This document shows, one piece after another, positions 33,193-43,118 of a DNA stretch of 62,000 bases. Position 1 is the stretch's first letter; each line of letters starts with the position of its first letter. The notes below the pieces were generated by a model. It saw only the letters and a list, made by a program, of their open reading frames with translations, did no database searches and was not told the DNA's origin. This DNA is from Branchiostoma floridae. Its lineage: Eukaryota > Chordata > Leptocardii > Amphioxiformes > Branchiostomatidae. The stretch spans positions 862,830-924,829 of the forward strand of contig NC_049990.1 in NCBI RefSeq assembly GCF_000003815.2. Direction: 5' to 3'. A program made the position numbers and the translations under genes.

Positions 33193-33596
33193 GGCCAATA
33201 TGTCAGATACCAGGACAATAATGAATCACTTCAAGTTACTAGCCTATAGATAGTTTCAGATGATATGAATAATTTACTTGGATATCGAGAAAGTTATATT
33301 AAGACCTCGTATCTATAAAATCGTAATGTGATACTTTTACAAATGTTGGGGGAGGGGGCGTCAATGATGGAAGGCAAGAAGAATAGTACACAATATTTGC
33401 CTCATGAAGATATAGCATTGCAATATGATTCCGTGCCTAGTGTACTACTGTTGGGGTTGCAAACGGAACGATACACAAACTGACTTTGCATTAAACACAT
33501 GATACTCGACCTTGGTTTGACTTTTTTTATTATCTTAGATCAGTTTGAATGAATAGCAATGAAATGGCAGTAAAGACAGTTTCAAAATTGACACAA
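33193..33596. other. Intergenic, nothing recognised
   Basis: AT-rich spacer between convergent genes, without repeats or exons that I can identify. Confidence 0.5.
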
Positions 33597-34250
33597 AATG
33601 TAGCACTGGACACATAATGTGGTGCTGAACACACAATGTAGCACCCTACACACAATGTAACATTGATCACACAATGTAGCACCCTACTTACAATGTAGCA
33701 CTAAACACACAGTGTAGCACTGGGCACACAATGTAGCACTGGGCACACAATGTAGCACCCTACATACACTGTAGCACTGAACACAATGTAGCACTGGACA
33801 CACAATGTAGCACTGAACACACAATGTAGCACTGAACACAATGTAGCGATGGACACACAATGTAGCACTGAACACACAATGTAGCACTGAACACACAATG
33901 TAGCACTGAACACACAATGTAGCACTGAACACACAATGTAGCACTGAACACACAATGTAGCACTGAACACAATGTAGCACTGAACACAATGTAGCGATGG
34001 ACACACAATGTAGCACTGAACACACAATGTAGCACTGAACACAATGTAGCACTGAACACAATGTAGCGATGGACACACAATGTAGCACTGAACACACAAT
34101 GTAGCACTGAACACACAATGTAGCACTGAACACACAATGTAGCACTGAACACAATGTAGCACTGAACACAATGTAGCGATGGACACACAATGTGGTACTC
34201 TAAAAACAATTTAGCACTGGAAACACGATGTAGCACTGAACACACGAATG
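33597..34250. repeat. Minisatellite, 15-18 bp unit
   Basis: About 37 tandem copies of ACACAATGTAGCACTGA with variants (GTAGCGATGGACACACA, GTAGCACCCTACACAC). Variant units recur in blocks (the ..AACACAATGTAGCGATGGAC.. junction appears four times), showing higher-order duplication. Long frames across it are artefacts. Confidence 0.95.
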
Positions 34251-34606
34251 ACAGTCTCAACTTCATTGACCTAGAAAGTGTATACAACAAGAATATTTGT
34301 CCATCACCGATGGTTCTATAAGCCTAGATTGTTGTTTTGTTTCTCAACTTTCTTTTCATGTCATTCCCTTTAAAGTTTTCAATATCTTGAAACGACAGTG
34401 TAAATTTCAATGACGTCATGCGATGCTTCACGGAGTAAGCTAATTCAACAATTAACTAATCACAATAATACATCACTGGTTACTATTTACATTAACACAT
34501 TACACACCAAGTAAGTTTCTGTACAGCTCCGACTGAATGGCAAGCCAGATCACACCAGGGAAACACTGTCCGTCACATTCAGCAAAAATGCTTCTTGACT
34601 GTAATA

Positions 34607-34779
34607 CAGTAGAAGCCGCTTAATTGCACGGCCTATTTGACAGTGACTTCCGTGCAATTATCCGGATGGTGCAATAATGCGAAGTTATCTAGGTGGACCG
34701 CAAGAATTCGGATTTGGGGATTCCGTGCAGTTAACAGAAGTGTGCGTTAATCCGTTGTGCAATTAACTGGCTTCTACTG
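34607..34779. mobile_element. pogo/Tigger-like MITE, complete
   Basis: 173 bp from CAGTAGAAGCCGCTTAATTG to CAATTAACTGGCTTCTACTG, flanked by TA on both sides. It matches the copy at 30427-30600 in inverse arrangement. Confidence 0.75.
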
Positions 34780-34917
34780 TACTACAATGAAACACAGCTG
34801 ACGATGACTTTCTCTGATAAGTAGTTTTGCAATATTGGTGTAATGTACACATACATGACACAGCTTAAAGGTTTACTCAAAATTCATAATTCTGTCACTG
34901 TTTCCGTCGATTTCAGA

Positions 34918-34995
34918 CTAAATACACCACAGTCTCCATTTCTATGACGTCATGTGGAAGCAGTGCAAGTTTCGGTTGCTGCAGCTGCAAAATGT
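34918..34995 (-). repeat. Decayed copy of the 3' end of RTK gene A
   Basis: ACACCACAGTCTCCATTTCT through ATGACGTCATGTGGAAGCAG repeats the last about 65 bp of the kinase gene (35083-35145) plus the stop region, 160 bp downstream of the real end. It is no longer coding. Confidence 0.8.
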
Positions 34996-35081
34996 TACAT
35001 TCCCCTGAAACATATCACACAAAACATATTAAACACAAGCCGTAGATTATTATCTATATTGTTGTTCCAGAGCGATACAAA

Positions 35082-37901
35082 CTACACCACAGTCTCCATT
35101 ACTATGACGTCATGTGGAAGCAGTGCACGTCTCAGTTGCAGCAGCCTCTCTTCTATCTCTTCTGGAGTCGGTCTGGTATCTGGAACGTCGCGCCAACACG
35201 ACCTCATCAGTCGGAAGAGGTCCTCTGGACATCCTGGCGGCTTCTCCATCCGTATTCCTTGCCTCAGAATCCCCACCATCTGAAGAAAGCTCAGCTGCAT
35301 CCTGCCATCGTAGCACGGATCTTTCCCCAGCGTGGCGATCTCCCACAGCAGCACGCCGAAGGACCAGACGTCACTCTGACAAGTGTACTTGCCTGTCTCG
35401 ATGGACTCCAGTGCCATCCACTTCAGCGGAAGGAGTTCGTCAACGCCTGGACGGTTGCATCGGACATACTGAGTATTGACGTAGACATCTCTAGCCAATC
35501 CAAAGTCAGCCAACTTGGCCACGTCATCGGCAGTGATGAGGACGTTGCGAGCGGCCACGTCACGATGGGCGATTCTCAGGCGTTCCAGCTCCTGAAGAGC
35601 TCGTGCTATGTGGACTGCGTATCCAAGGAGATTTCCAAGTAGGTCTTTTTCGTTGATGTTCCCAAATCGGCGTAGGAAACCCAGGAGATCTCCTTTTGGG
35701 GCATATTCCAGAAGAATATACTTCTCCACAGACTTGGTTATGAGCCCTACAAGTCGAACAATGTTAGACTCACGACAATCGCCGTCTCGTTGTTGGTGCA
35801 CAGCTACCAAAATGGCTGCTTCTCTGTAGAAGTCTCCGAAGGACTGTGGGTCCTCGACGCGAACTGTCTTGGCGGCAACGGCGAGCTCTCCCTCAGGTGT
35901 GCGCAGTGTTCCTTTTCTGACTAGTCCAAACATTCCTTCTCCTATCAGTGGACCAGTAGTAAGATGTTTGATCTTCTTCTCCCAAAGTCTCAGCCAGCCC
36001 GGCTGTAGACTCTGTGCTAGATCCTGCTCCATTCCCTTCAGCTCGAAAAGTATCTTGTCCTCTTCACCTGTGTCAGGTGCGGAGCAAGCCAGAATGCCTG
36101 TTTCGTAGAGTATTGCCATCACTATGGCAACAAGTAAGACTAAGGAGCCCAGTGAAACCAGACTTTCGAGCAGCGGTTCATTTGAGCTTGTCTGCCATTG
36201 GTCACAGTCCGGCCCCATCCATGGCGTCACGCATGCGCAGCTGCCGTCCACGTTGCTACATGTAGCGTTATTCTTACAGGTACAAATCTGTTGACATCTC
36301 CAACCGAACCGACCGTCTTTACACGGTTTGCTACAATCCTTACCGTACCACCCGTCGGCGCAGTCACACCTACCTTCGCTATGGCTACAGCTCGCCCCAT
36401 TTTGACAACTACAGTCCATTTCACAGTCTTGACCGTACGTGCCATGGGGACATTTTGTCTGACACCTGGTTCCTGTCCATCCCGGCGGACAGACACAACC
36501 AGCCCAGCGGTCACAGCTGGCACCTTGTAGGCAACCACACACTTCATCACACCGGGCACCTTTTGTGTCTGGAGCACAGTTGGTAACATTGAGCACAAAC
36601 GTGGTGTTGAGTGTGTTTCCCCGGGTGTCTCGGACCTGGCAGGTGTAGGGTCCGCTGTTGGTTGGTTGTATGTTCGGAACGTCAAAGTCAATCTCATTTT
36701 CACCAAAGCTGACTTTCTCTGACTTATTTGGAAATGTAACCGAGATGGACCTAACGTCAACATGGTGTGCCTTGCAATGAAATATGACAATTGCGGAAAT
36801 GTAGATATCGCGAGGTGTCGTCGTGATGGAGACGTCCTGTTTGGGAATGTCACAGGCCACACCTTTCAAGCCGGGCGGACATTTGCAGGCACCGTTAAAC
36901 CCGTGGCAGCGGGCGCCGTTCTTACAGATGCAGGTTTTATGGCAGAGGAAGCCATATTTTCCAACTGGGCAGCCCACTGGTTTTATTTGTATGTCCAGGT
37001 ATTCAATATTTGCCATTGGCTTTAAGTTTTCATCAGTCTTTGTCATTTCCGTTAAGCTGAATTGGTAGCTTGGAAATTCGCAGATGTAGAGTGTTTCTTT
37101 TGTAGTTGGAAATGCTAAAAGAACCATTATAAAAAAATGGAGATCTTCATTTTCTACGACAGAGTCGGGAACAAATCTTCCAAAGTAACTAAGTCTTGAA
37201 TTGTCATCATGACCTGGTCTGTACAAGTGAAAAGAAATATTTGGTAGCTTAGAATTTGAACTATCAATACATGTTAGTTGACGGAAACCCTTGTCCCATG
37301 CATATATCAAATCTGCCAAGTTGGGAATGTGAGAAGTGTACGAAATTAAGCGAATTTTACAGTCGCTGTTTTCCGTGTGAGCCATCCAAGGAGAATACTT
37401 TGTAGCATCGCCGACTTTGCTGTGTGTCCCACTGCTAAAGAAAACATCTCCGATTGTCGTCACGAGTTCCCATGATGTAGTTACACTGTGTAGTAAATCT
37501 CCTGTCTGTCCTTCAGTGTTGACCGGAGTTTCACACGTCTCGTTATACACAGGAGGATAGCCCTCAACGTCACTCAACTCTACCTTAACTCTCGTGTTGT
37601 GGACTCCACTGCGGATTGTCAGTAGATATGCCGACTGAGCTGACCAGTCCAGGGGATTGGCGACCACGATAGTGCAGTTCTTCGTCACATTAAAGCGGCC
37701 GTACGGATCTCCCTCCATTTTGGCACACGGAAGTTCCGCTTTTTCGCCAGCCCTGGTCCCTGGTAGGCTGAAAATGGTCTCCCCAACAGCGACGTTTTCT
37801 GGTACGGAAACGCTGAACTCCTGGGCCCGAGCAGAACAAAGAAGCTGGACAAGAACACACCACTGAGCAACAACACGCAATCCCTGCAAGTTTCCCGTCA
37901 T
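35082..37901 (-). CDS. Receptor tyrosine kinase A (cadherin-like/EGF/Ig), intronless
   Basis: 939 residues if started at the ATG at 37901, which gives a proper signal peptide (..VLVQLLCSARA) and aligns with paralogue C; the frame runs further 5' without a better ATG. Order: cadherin-like module (VPENVAVGETI.. IVVANPLDW.. AYLLTIRS.. DVEGYPP, about 28-120); divergent segment (125-305); EGF-like (309-350); Ig-like (353-440, C..YTCQV); three EGF-like repeats (443-570); TM helix (about 579-600); kinase (645-925). Catalytic features present: GEGMFGLV loop, VAAK lysine, HRDVAARN, DFGLARDVY, LPLKWMALES, SDVWSFGVLLWE. The C-terminus METVV fits a class I PDZ ligand. The Ig/EGFx3 block recalls Tie receptors and the cadherin-like module plus ARDVY loop recalls RET; no one-to-one orthology is claimed. 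Predicted active cell-surface kinase. Confidence 0.92.
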   Translation of the reverse strand: MTGNLQGLRVVAQWCVLVQLLCSARAQEFSVSVPENVAVGETIFSLPGTRAGEKAELPCAKMEGDPYGRFNVTKNCTIVVANPLDWSAQSAYLLTIRSGVHNTRVKVELSDVEGYPPVYNETCETPVNTEGQTGDLLHSVTTSWELVTTIGDVFFSSGTHSKVGDATKYSPWMAHTENSDCKIRLISYTSHIPNLADLIYAWDKGFRQLTCIDSSNSKLPNISFHLYRPGHDDNSRLSYFGRFVPDSVVENEDLHFFIMVLLAFPTTKETLYICEFPSYQFSLTEMTKTDENLKPMANIEYLDIQIKPVGCPVGKYGFLCHKTCICKNGARCHGFNGACKCPPGLKGVACDIPKQDVSITTTPRDIYISAIVIFHCKAHHVDVRSISVTFPNKSEKVSFGENEIDFDVPNIQPTNSGPYTCQVRDTRGNTLNTTFVLNVTNCAPDTKGARCDEVCGCLQGASCDRWAGCVCPPGWTGTRCQTKCPHGTYGQDCEMDCSCQNGASCSHSEGRCDCADGWYGKDCSKPCKDGRFGWRCQQICTCKNNATCSNVDGSCACVTPWMGPDCDQWQTSSNEPLLESLVSLGSLVLLVAIVMAILYETGILACSAPDTGEEDKILFELKGMEQDLAQSLQPGWLRLWEKKIKHLTTGPLIGEGMFGLVRKGTLRTPEGELAVAAKTVRVEDPQSFGDFYREAAILVAVHQQRDGDCRESNIVRLVGLITKSVEKYILLEYAPKGDLLGFLRRFGNINEKDLLGNLLGYAVHIARALQELERLRIAHRDVAARNVLITADDVAKLADFGLARDVYVNTQYVRCNRPGVDELLPLKWMALESIETGKYTCQSDVWSFGVLLWEIATLGKDPCYDGRMQLSFLQMVGILRQGIRMEKPPGCPEDLFRLMRSCWRDVPDTRPTPEEIEERLLQLRRALLPHDVIVMETVV

Positions 37902-39260
37902 ATTTTCAGCTTCACTTGTACCTCTAAAGTTGAAGAAAGATCCCAGAAGTAACGACACAGATTCTCACGGTGTTTCCTCGTTTCTTTCCCTGCTAGAAGT
38001 TCAGGGGTCATTGCTCATCAATAGCGCAGTATCGTGTGTCACTTCGACTGTGTTACACATTATGTTTTTGTAACACTTGGCACCAAACCAACAGGCTGTT
38101 ACCAAACCATACGTAAAAGGCCGAATATGATCCGGACCCTTACACCTGCTTTGAGATTAGTGTGTCACCTGCACAAATCGCTTTGGAAGAAGAGGAAGGA
38201 GAAAAATATTGGGGATAAAATACGCGGACGGACAGTTCTACAAAAGGAAAGAGACGACGGTTTTTGAGTCTGCTTTAGGTAGATTACAAAACGTCACAAA
38301 AGCACACACGCACGGTGACATCGATATGCCTCCCTTTAGAAAACATGTCATAACAAACCTTCGCAGGTTCGTAATATTGACTTTCATTGGCATCATATCC
38401 GCTTTCTCGATCGGGAATTATCAAACGAATAGAACCCTTAGTGCCTGTACACACAAGCGAAAGCCATAAAAAGACCAATGGCATGTTTGTAGCTTAGTTT
38501 CTATCAGTACTTTCAAAGACAACTCGTTTGCAGGAAATGATTCTGAACCTGTCTATGTTAGCTTATGCTCAGAACTTATACATTTTCGTCTAAACTTTCA
38601 AAATTCATCATGGAAATTTTAATTCCAATGTTGGAATTTGAAAAAAAGTGGCCACACAGGCAACAAAGAAGATTAAGGCACTAGACTAATCTCCAAGCAG
38701 ATCTTGCGGTGGCATAAGATAGTATCATAAGCTGGGGAAGAAGTTTAGCCGGCAGAGGAGTTTTATTCCACCAACACCTGCTTTAAGATCTCAATCCTGG
38801 TTATATCAAAGTGACAGATTTACCTTCAAAGTTTATCCACCGGCAGAAATTTAAACATACCTTTCAAACCACTGATCAGACACGTTCTGGTCTGGAACTC
38901 GTGTAGAATGGCTCAGGCTGTTGTTGTGTACATGTAGGGTGGTAGCTGATCATATTGTTACAGGTTTGCAATAGACAAACCTGTATTGGCTTCGTTAGCG
39001 TCCTTGGGCACCGCCATATTGTCTCAAGGGAGTGTTACATTTTGTCTCAAAGGAGCTTTGTATGATGGCAAGAGGCGTCGCAATTTCGACGTGTTAACGA
39101 CTGACTACCTTCAGCACATTCTAATAACTAGAAAAAAAACTTTCACACTCGCAAACCTGGGCAAAATGTCAGCTTTTTTAAAAGCACTTGTTTAGGTTGC
39201 TGTTGTGTACATGTAGGGTGCATCTTTCCGTAGCTGGTCCGTAATGGCGTAATGGCAGTA

Positions 39261-39488
39261 ATACCCCTGTCACATTATCCCCGATCTTCTGGCGTATCGA
39301 TGGAAGATCGGCCATATTTAAGATCGACAGAGGGTTACGCGTTTATTCCACCTGAAAACCGTCCCTGTCACATAAAAGCCTTACTTTGTACCTTGTACAA
39401 TCGTTGTGCAATAAACTTATATTTATAAGCGAGGCGATTGCCGCAGAATCGTCGTCCGATCGATTTTCGCCAAATGTGACTTGGGTAT
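39261..39488. mobile_element. TIR element candidate present only in unit X
   Basis: Begins ATACCCCTGTCACATT and ends AAATGTGACTTGGGTAT, imperfect inverted repeats. The equivalent place in the second unit (about 52600-52740) lacks it, so it inserted after the duplication. About 228 bp, non-coding. Confidence 0.5.
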
Positions 39489-40329
39489 AAACAACCCGGG
39501 ATTAGTCTTACCTACAGGGCGGGGCTGATTGTCTGAAGCTGGCTATTCAAATTATAATAACATTTGATAATGATGATGGGAATTTATTTTAACCTGGTGA
39601 ATGTTTCAAAATACAAGTCAGGTCAAAGCGGATTGCACAAGAATAAGTTTAAATGTAAGGAAACGTGACTACTAACTGATATGACTAATGAATCATATTT
39701 TGAACGCTTTACACTTAATACTAGGGGCATACAAATTGGCAATTGTTCAGCATTTCCGCCACATGGCGACAGGGACACGTGACTGCAGGAACGCGTCAGA
39801 TAGCCTATATGCCCCCCTTCCCCGTCATATTTTTTTTTACAGTTTTAATGCTTTCAAATTTTAGTGTTCGGTAGTTGGCTTGTGAAAATAAGGGTGGACA
39901 GGGCGCTTTGTGAAAGGATGTCAGGACAATTAAGTTTGTTCCACTAGCAATCGCATAAAATAACTTAAAGACAAATTGTCGAATCTGTACTTTTTCTTGT
40001 ATTCTATTTTCTAAGCTCATTACACATTGAATAACATGTAGTTCTTCTAAAACTAATAAAAAACGTTCTTTTACTGTCAGTTATGATTAAGCACTCTCTA
40101 ATAACGAGTTTCACCTTTCTTGTATAACCCTTACTATAATGACATTTACTTCATCTTTGTATTTGTCTTCAGCTTGTCTTGTGTATGTCTCTTCAATTGT
40201 CTCATCACTTTATCCCTTTAATTACTGTTCTTCAAAAAAAAGTAAGACCATGTTGATCGGATTATATGGATATGAATGACATAAACACCACAAGATTTGT
40301 TGCATTTCCACAGAAACAGCTGCAAGATG

Positions 40330-40333
<4 letters not shown>

Positions 40334-40380
<47 letters not shown>
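40334..40380. repeat. AT microsatellite
   Basis: Uninterrupted (AT)n of about 47 bp. In the duplicated unit the same site (53601-53609) has only about four units. Confidence 0.95.
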
Positions 40381-40383
<3 letters not shown>

Positions 40384-42159
40384 AACAGTAAATTGCAAAC
40401 AAAAATATATTTGAAAAACGGATGTTAATGTCAGAGAATTCCAAAGTCATTTCCAAAGTCAATTGAAAGAAGATTTGCAAAAAGGAGATGTCTTTGTGCG
40501 GTTTATCATGCTCTGTTCAGTTCAACCTTGCTGACTACTTAGATTTCAGAATTCAGGTAATATTTTGTGCTTTCTCTTCAGCCTCAGTTTTGGGGTACAC
40601 GGAGGATCGATGCTATCCAAACAATCGCGTCAGCATGGCCTAAAGAAACCAAATTTACAGGTTGGTGAAGTTGTCTTGGACTGAAACTATCGTGGTAACA
40701 AAATGCTGTTATCATACTATTAGATCACATACTATTAGATCATTCTATAGAATTGCATGCAATTAATATGCAATTAAATAATATGCTTAATATATTCCAT
40801 TAAAGAAAGTCGCGATAGTGGGATCTTGCAAACATATTTTTGAACGTCAATTCTATTAATACTTCCTAGGTGTTAACACATCTAAAGCCGGCCACTGCAA
40901 CAAATTGTTTTTGATTTCTCATATATGCAATCAAAATTCAGCTGTACAAAAAAAGTCATACGATTAATTAAAACTGAATAATACAAGAAATCGGTATGAC
41001 CACTATCTTTACAATATCACAAAGAAAACAAGAACAAAATCTTGCCGGCATTACTCAGGTGTAAAGCTCACATCCATTCAGAAAGATCCAGCGGTGATAA
41101 CGACCATTAAGATATAGCTGATCGGTAACATACAACTCCTACAGCTTCTGCAGTACTTTTAGATTTTCAAACTTAGATTGTCCATACTTAAATTGTCCAT
41201 ACCTTACACAGAATGGCAAAACTATCTTGGTGATGATTAGCGTCATCTACACACTCAGAGAGGTTCATACGCTAAACTTTTAGTCGTAGTTCTCGTCATA
41301 TAATTGTAAGCCCTCAAACAACAAATTCGCCAAGTAGGCAAGGCACTGTGGAAATTTCTGCGAGCTTAACATTTTACCTTTGTAGGGTGTGAATTCAAAT
41401 CTATTTTTTTTAGTTAGTTAGTGTTAGTTCCTGAGTTCTTCCTCCAATGCACTTGGTCCTCCATGGCCCTTCGTAGCTCTTTAGTGTCATGGAGTTTAAA
41501 CGTATCACATAGAGTCCGACTAGCATCCTACATGCCTACAACCAGTAGTTCTAAACTGAAGTCTCCACAAACCACGGGCTACTTTCTAATACACCGATGA
41601 AGGTAAAACATCCATGTAATAAGATAGACAAGGTAACAGTTACTCCAATGACTCCAGATTGTCGTGAAGTCGCTGTCAGAAGACAGCAGTGGATGCTGTT
41701 TGAACCGTCTGATCGTTTCAAAAATCATGCTGCTTGAGTAACTGTTAGCATCGTAACAGGCACACAGTGGTTAGTGATGCCCATCCAGATTGTTTGAGCC
41801 TAAAAATGTACAGGCTTTCTTTTACATTGGAGTTTTCATACTATGCCAGGCTTATTTGAATCCCTGTTTGGTGTCTGTATAGATGTTTGCCAACCACACG
41901 TTAATCTCTAGGCAGTGTATCACTAACATTGCAGGATCTGAATCAAGCCAATGATTCCTTTTACTTTCTGAACCCTGGAATATCAGCTCCATTATTAGAG
42001 GCTAAAGGGTATCTCAAAAACATTACTACCACATAAGCAGCTTAAAAGTATCATCTAGCGTCCTCCTGGTGTCCCACAACAACGAATTAGAACTCTTTGA
42101 AACCAACCAACCAACTAACAGACTACTTTCTTACTTTCTAACAGGATGTAGGAGTTTTC

Positions 42160-42345
42160 TTGTACACAACCAGTTAATCTAATCTAAGCTGATGCCATAC
42201 CACTTCCTCAGAGCTTCTAACTGAAGTTCTGCTTCTTTTGGGGTGGCGAGAAGCAGAACTCCAGGTATTGGCTCTGAGGAAGATGTCTAACAGGCATGGA
42301 AACGTCAGCTAAGGTGAGATTAACTGGTAGACAATGTGTAAAAGA
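42160..42345. mobile_element. Inverted pair of retroelement ends with hammerhead-like core
   Basis: Left arm CACAACCAGTTAATCT.. CTTCCTCAGAGC.. GAAGTTCTGCTTCT is mirrored by GAGAAGCAGAACTCC.. GCTCTGAGGAAG.. AGATTAACTGGT. The right arm holds CTGAGGA, a stem ATGTCT-AAC-AGGCAT and GAAACGTC. Similar sequence lies at 30770-30880 on the - strand. Inverted terminal copies are known in Penelope-like elements; assignment is tentative. Confidence 0.45.
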
Positions 42346-42605
42346 CAATTTCTATGTCCTATGATCTACTAACGTGATGAAATTATTTTCTAATTACTTT
42401 TAGTACTTTTTAATACAATGTCATACAGATGCAGGTTGTCTTCCCAGCTCTCTGTTTCCTCTTAAATTTCCTATTGAATGTTTCTAGATATATATCATGG
42501 AGCCATGAAAATACATTGGTGTACGTGGCCACACACAGTACCTTCGTGGAGTGGTCTTCTTGTCTTCTATGTTCGATTAGTGTGGAGGTTTTATTTTTAC
42601 GTGCT

Positions 42606-42790
42606 CTATGTCTGGCTCTCTTCAAACACGGGACTTCTCGTCCTATTCGAGGGACGGCCTGAGACGGAGATAGGTACTCATTTTCACATTATTGAAGGGA
42701 GAGACGTCGTCCAAATTTCCTTGTGGATTTGAACCCATGACCTCTGGGTTCTGGGCCAAACAACCTGACGTTACGCCACACGACCCCGCA
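42606..42790 (-). mobile_element. tRNA-derived SINE, reverse orientation
   Basis: Read on the - strand: head GTGGCGTAACGTCAGGTTGT (A box), then GGTCATGGGTTCAAATCC with B box GGTTCAAATCC (about 42729-42739), then body GTCCCTCGAATAGGACGAGA and GTCCCGTGTTTGAAGAGAGC, shared with the SINE at 2288. It lies at the very 3' end of the LRR gene's frameshifted tail and would supply its last codons. Confidence 0.75.
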
Positions 42791-43118
42791 TCAGATGAGT
42801 CAGTGATGGCCTGAGACTGAATCTGCCCTGTCTGATCATGACCGCTGGTCACTACAGCAGCTGTAGTGTTTGGGTTGGATTCATTGATGGCCTGACACTG
42901 AACCTGCCCTGTCTGATCATGACCACTGGTCACTACAGCAGCTTTAGTGTTTGGTTTGGATTCAGTGCTGGCCTGAGACTGGCCCTGTCCTGTCTGATCA
43001 TGACCACTGGTCACTACAGAAGCTGTAGTGTTTGGTTTGGATTCAGTGAATGGCTGAGACTGGCCCTGTTCGGTCTGATCATGACCACTGGCCACTACAG
43101 CAGCTGTAGTGTTTTTGG
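42643..43118 (-). pseudogene. Frameshifted continuation of the LRR gene tail
   Basis: Downstream of the stop at 43079 the cytoplasmic repeats go on in another frame: four more units of the type NTTAAVVTSGHDQTGQGQSQ, then ITDSSDAG, and finally codons that lie in the reverse SINE. At about 43112-43117 the unit reads AACCAAAAACACT where the sister units have AACCCAAACACT, i.e. one extra base. Either a recent single-base frameshift or a sequencing error in an A run. These units lack the tyrosine half of the module. Confidence 0.7.

Larger units (their letters stand above)
37902..43078. other. Duplication unit X and spacer upstream of RTK A
   Basis: About 38480-41330 matches 52075-54530 nearly throughout (for example GATCGATGCTATCCAAACAA at 40605 and 53832). 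Marks inside: TIR element candidate 39261-39488, AT microsatellite 40334-40380. From 41330 to 42600 are repeat fragments, including a relative of the hairpin MITE (about 41640-41750) and a retroelement end pair at 42160-42340. No gene was found apart from the frameshifted tail at 42643-43118. Confidence 0.7.

Noticed and set aside
33684-34290. Three overlapping - strand frames with Cys-Val-Gln-Cys-Tyr repeats
   Set aside because: They are translations of a minisatellite; the unit length makes all frames open.
35112-36530. + strand frames opposite the RTK genes (also at 49.1-50.6 and 58.4-59.9 kb)
   Set aside because: Antisense shadows of conserved kinase and EGF codons, kept open only because the paralogues are similar.
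37902-37958. 19-codon N-terminal extension of RTK A (and 51952-52008 in B)
   Set aside because: It would need a GTG start; C has GCG there, and the internal ATG gives a proper signal peptide in all three.
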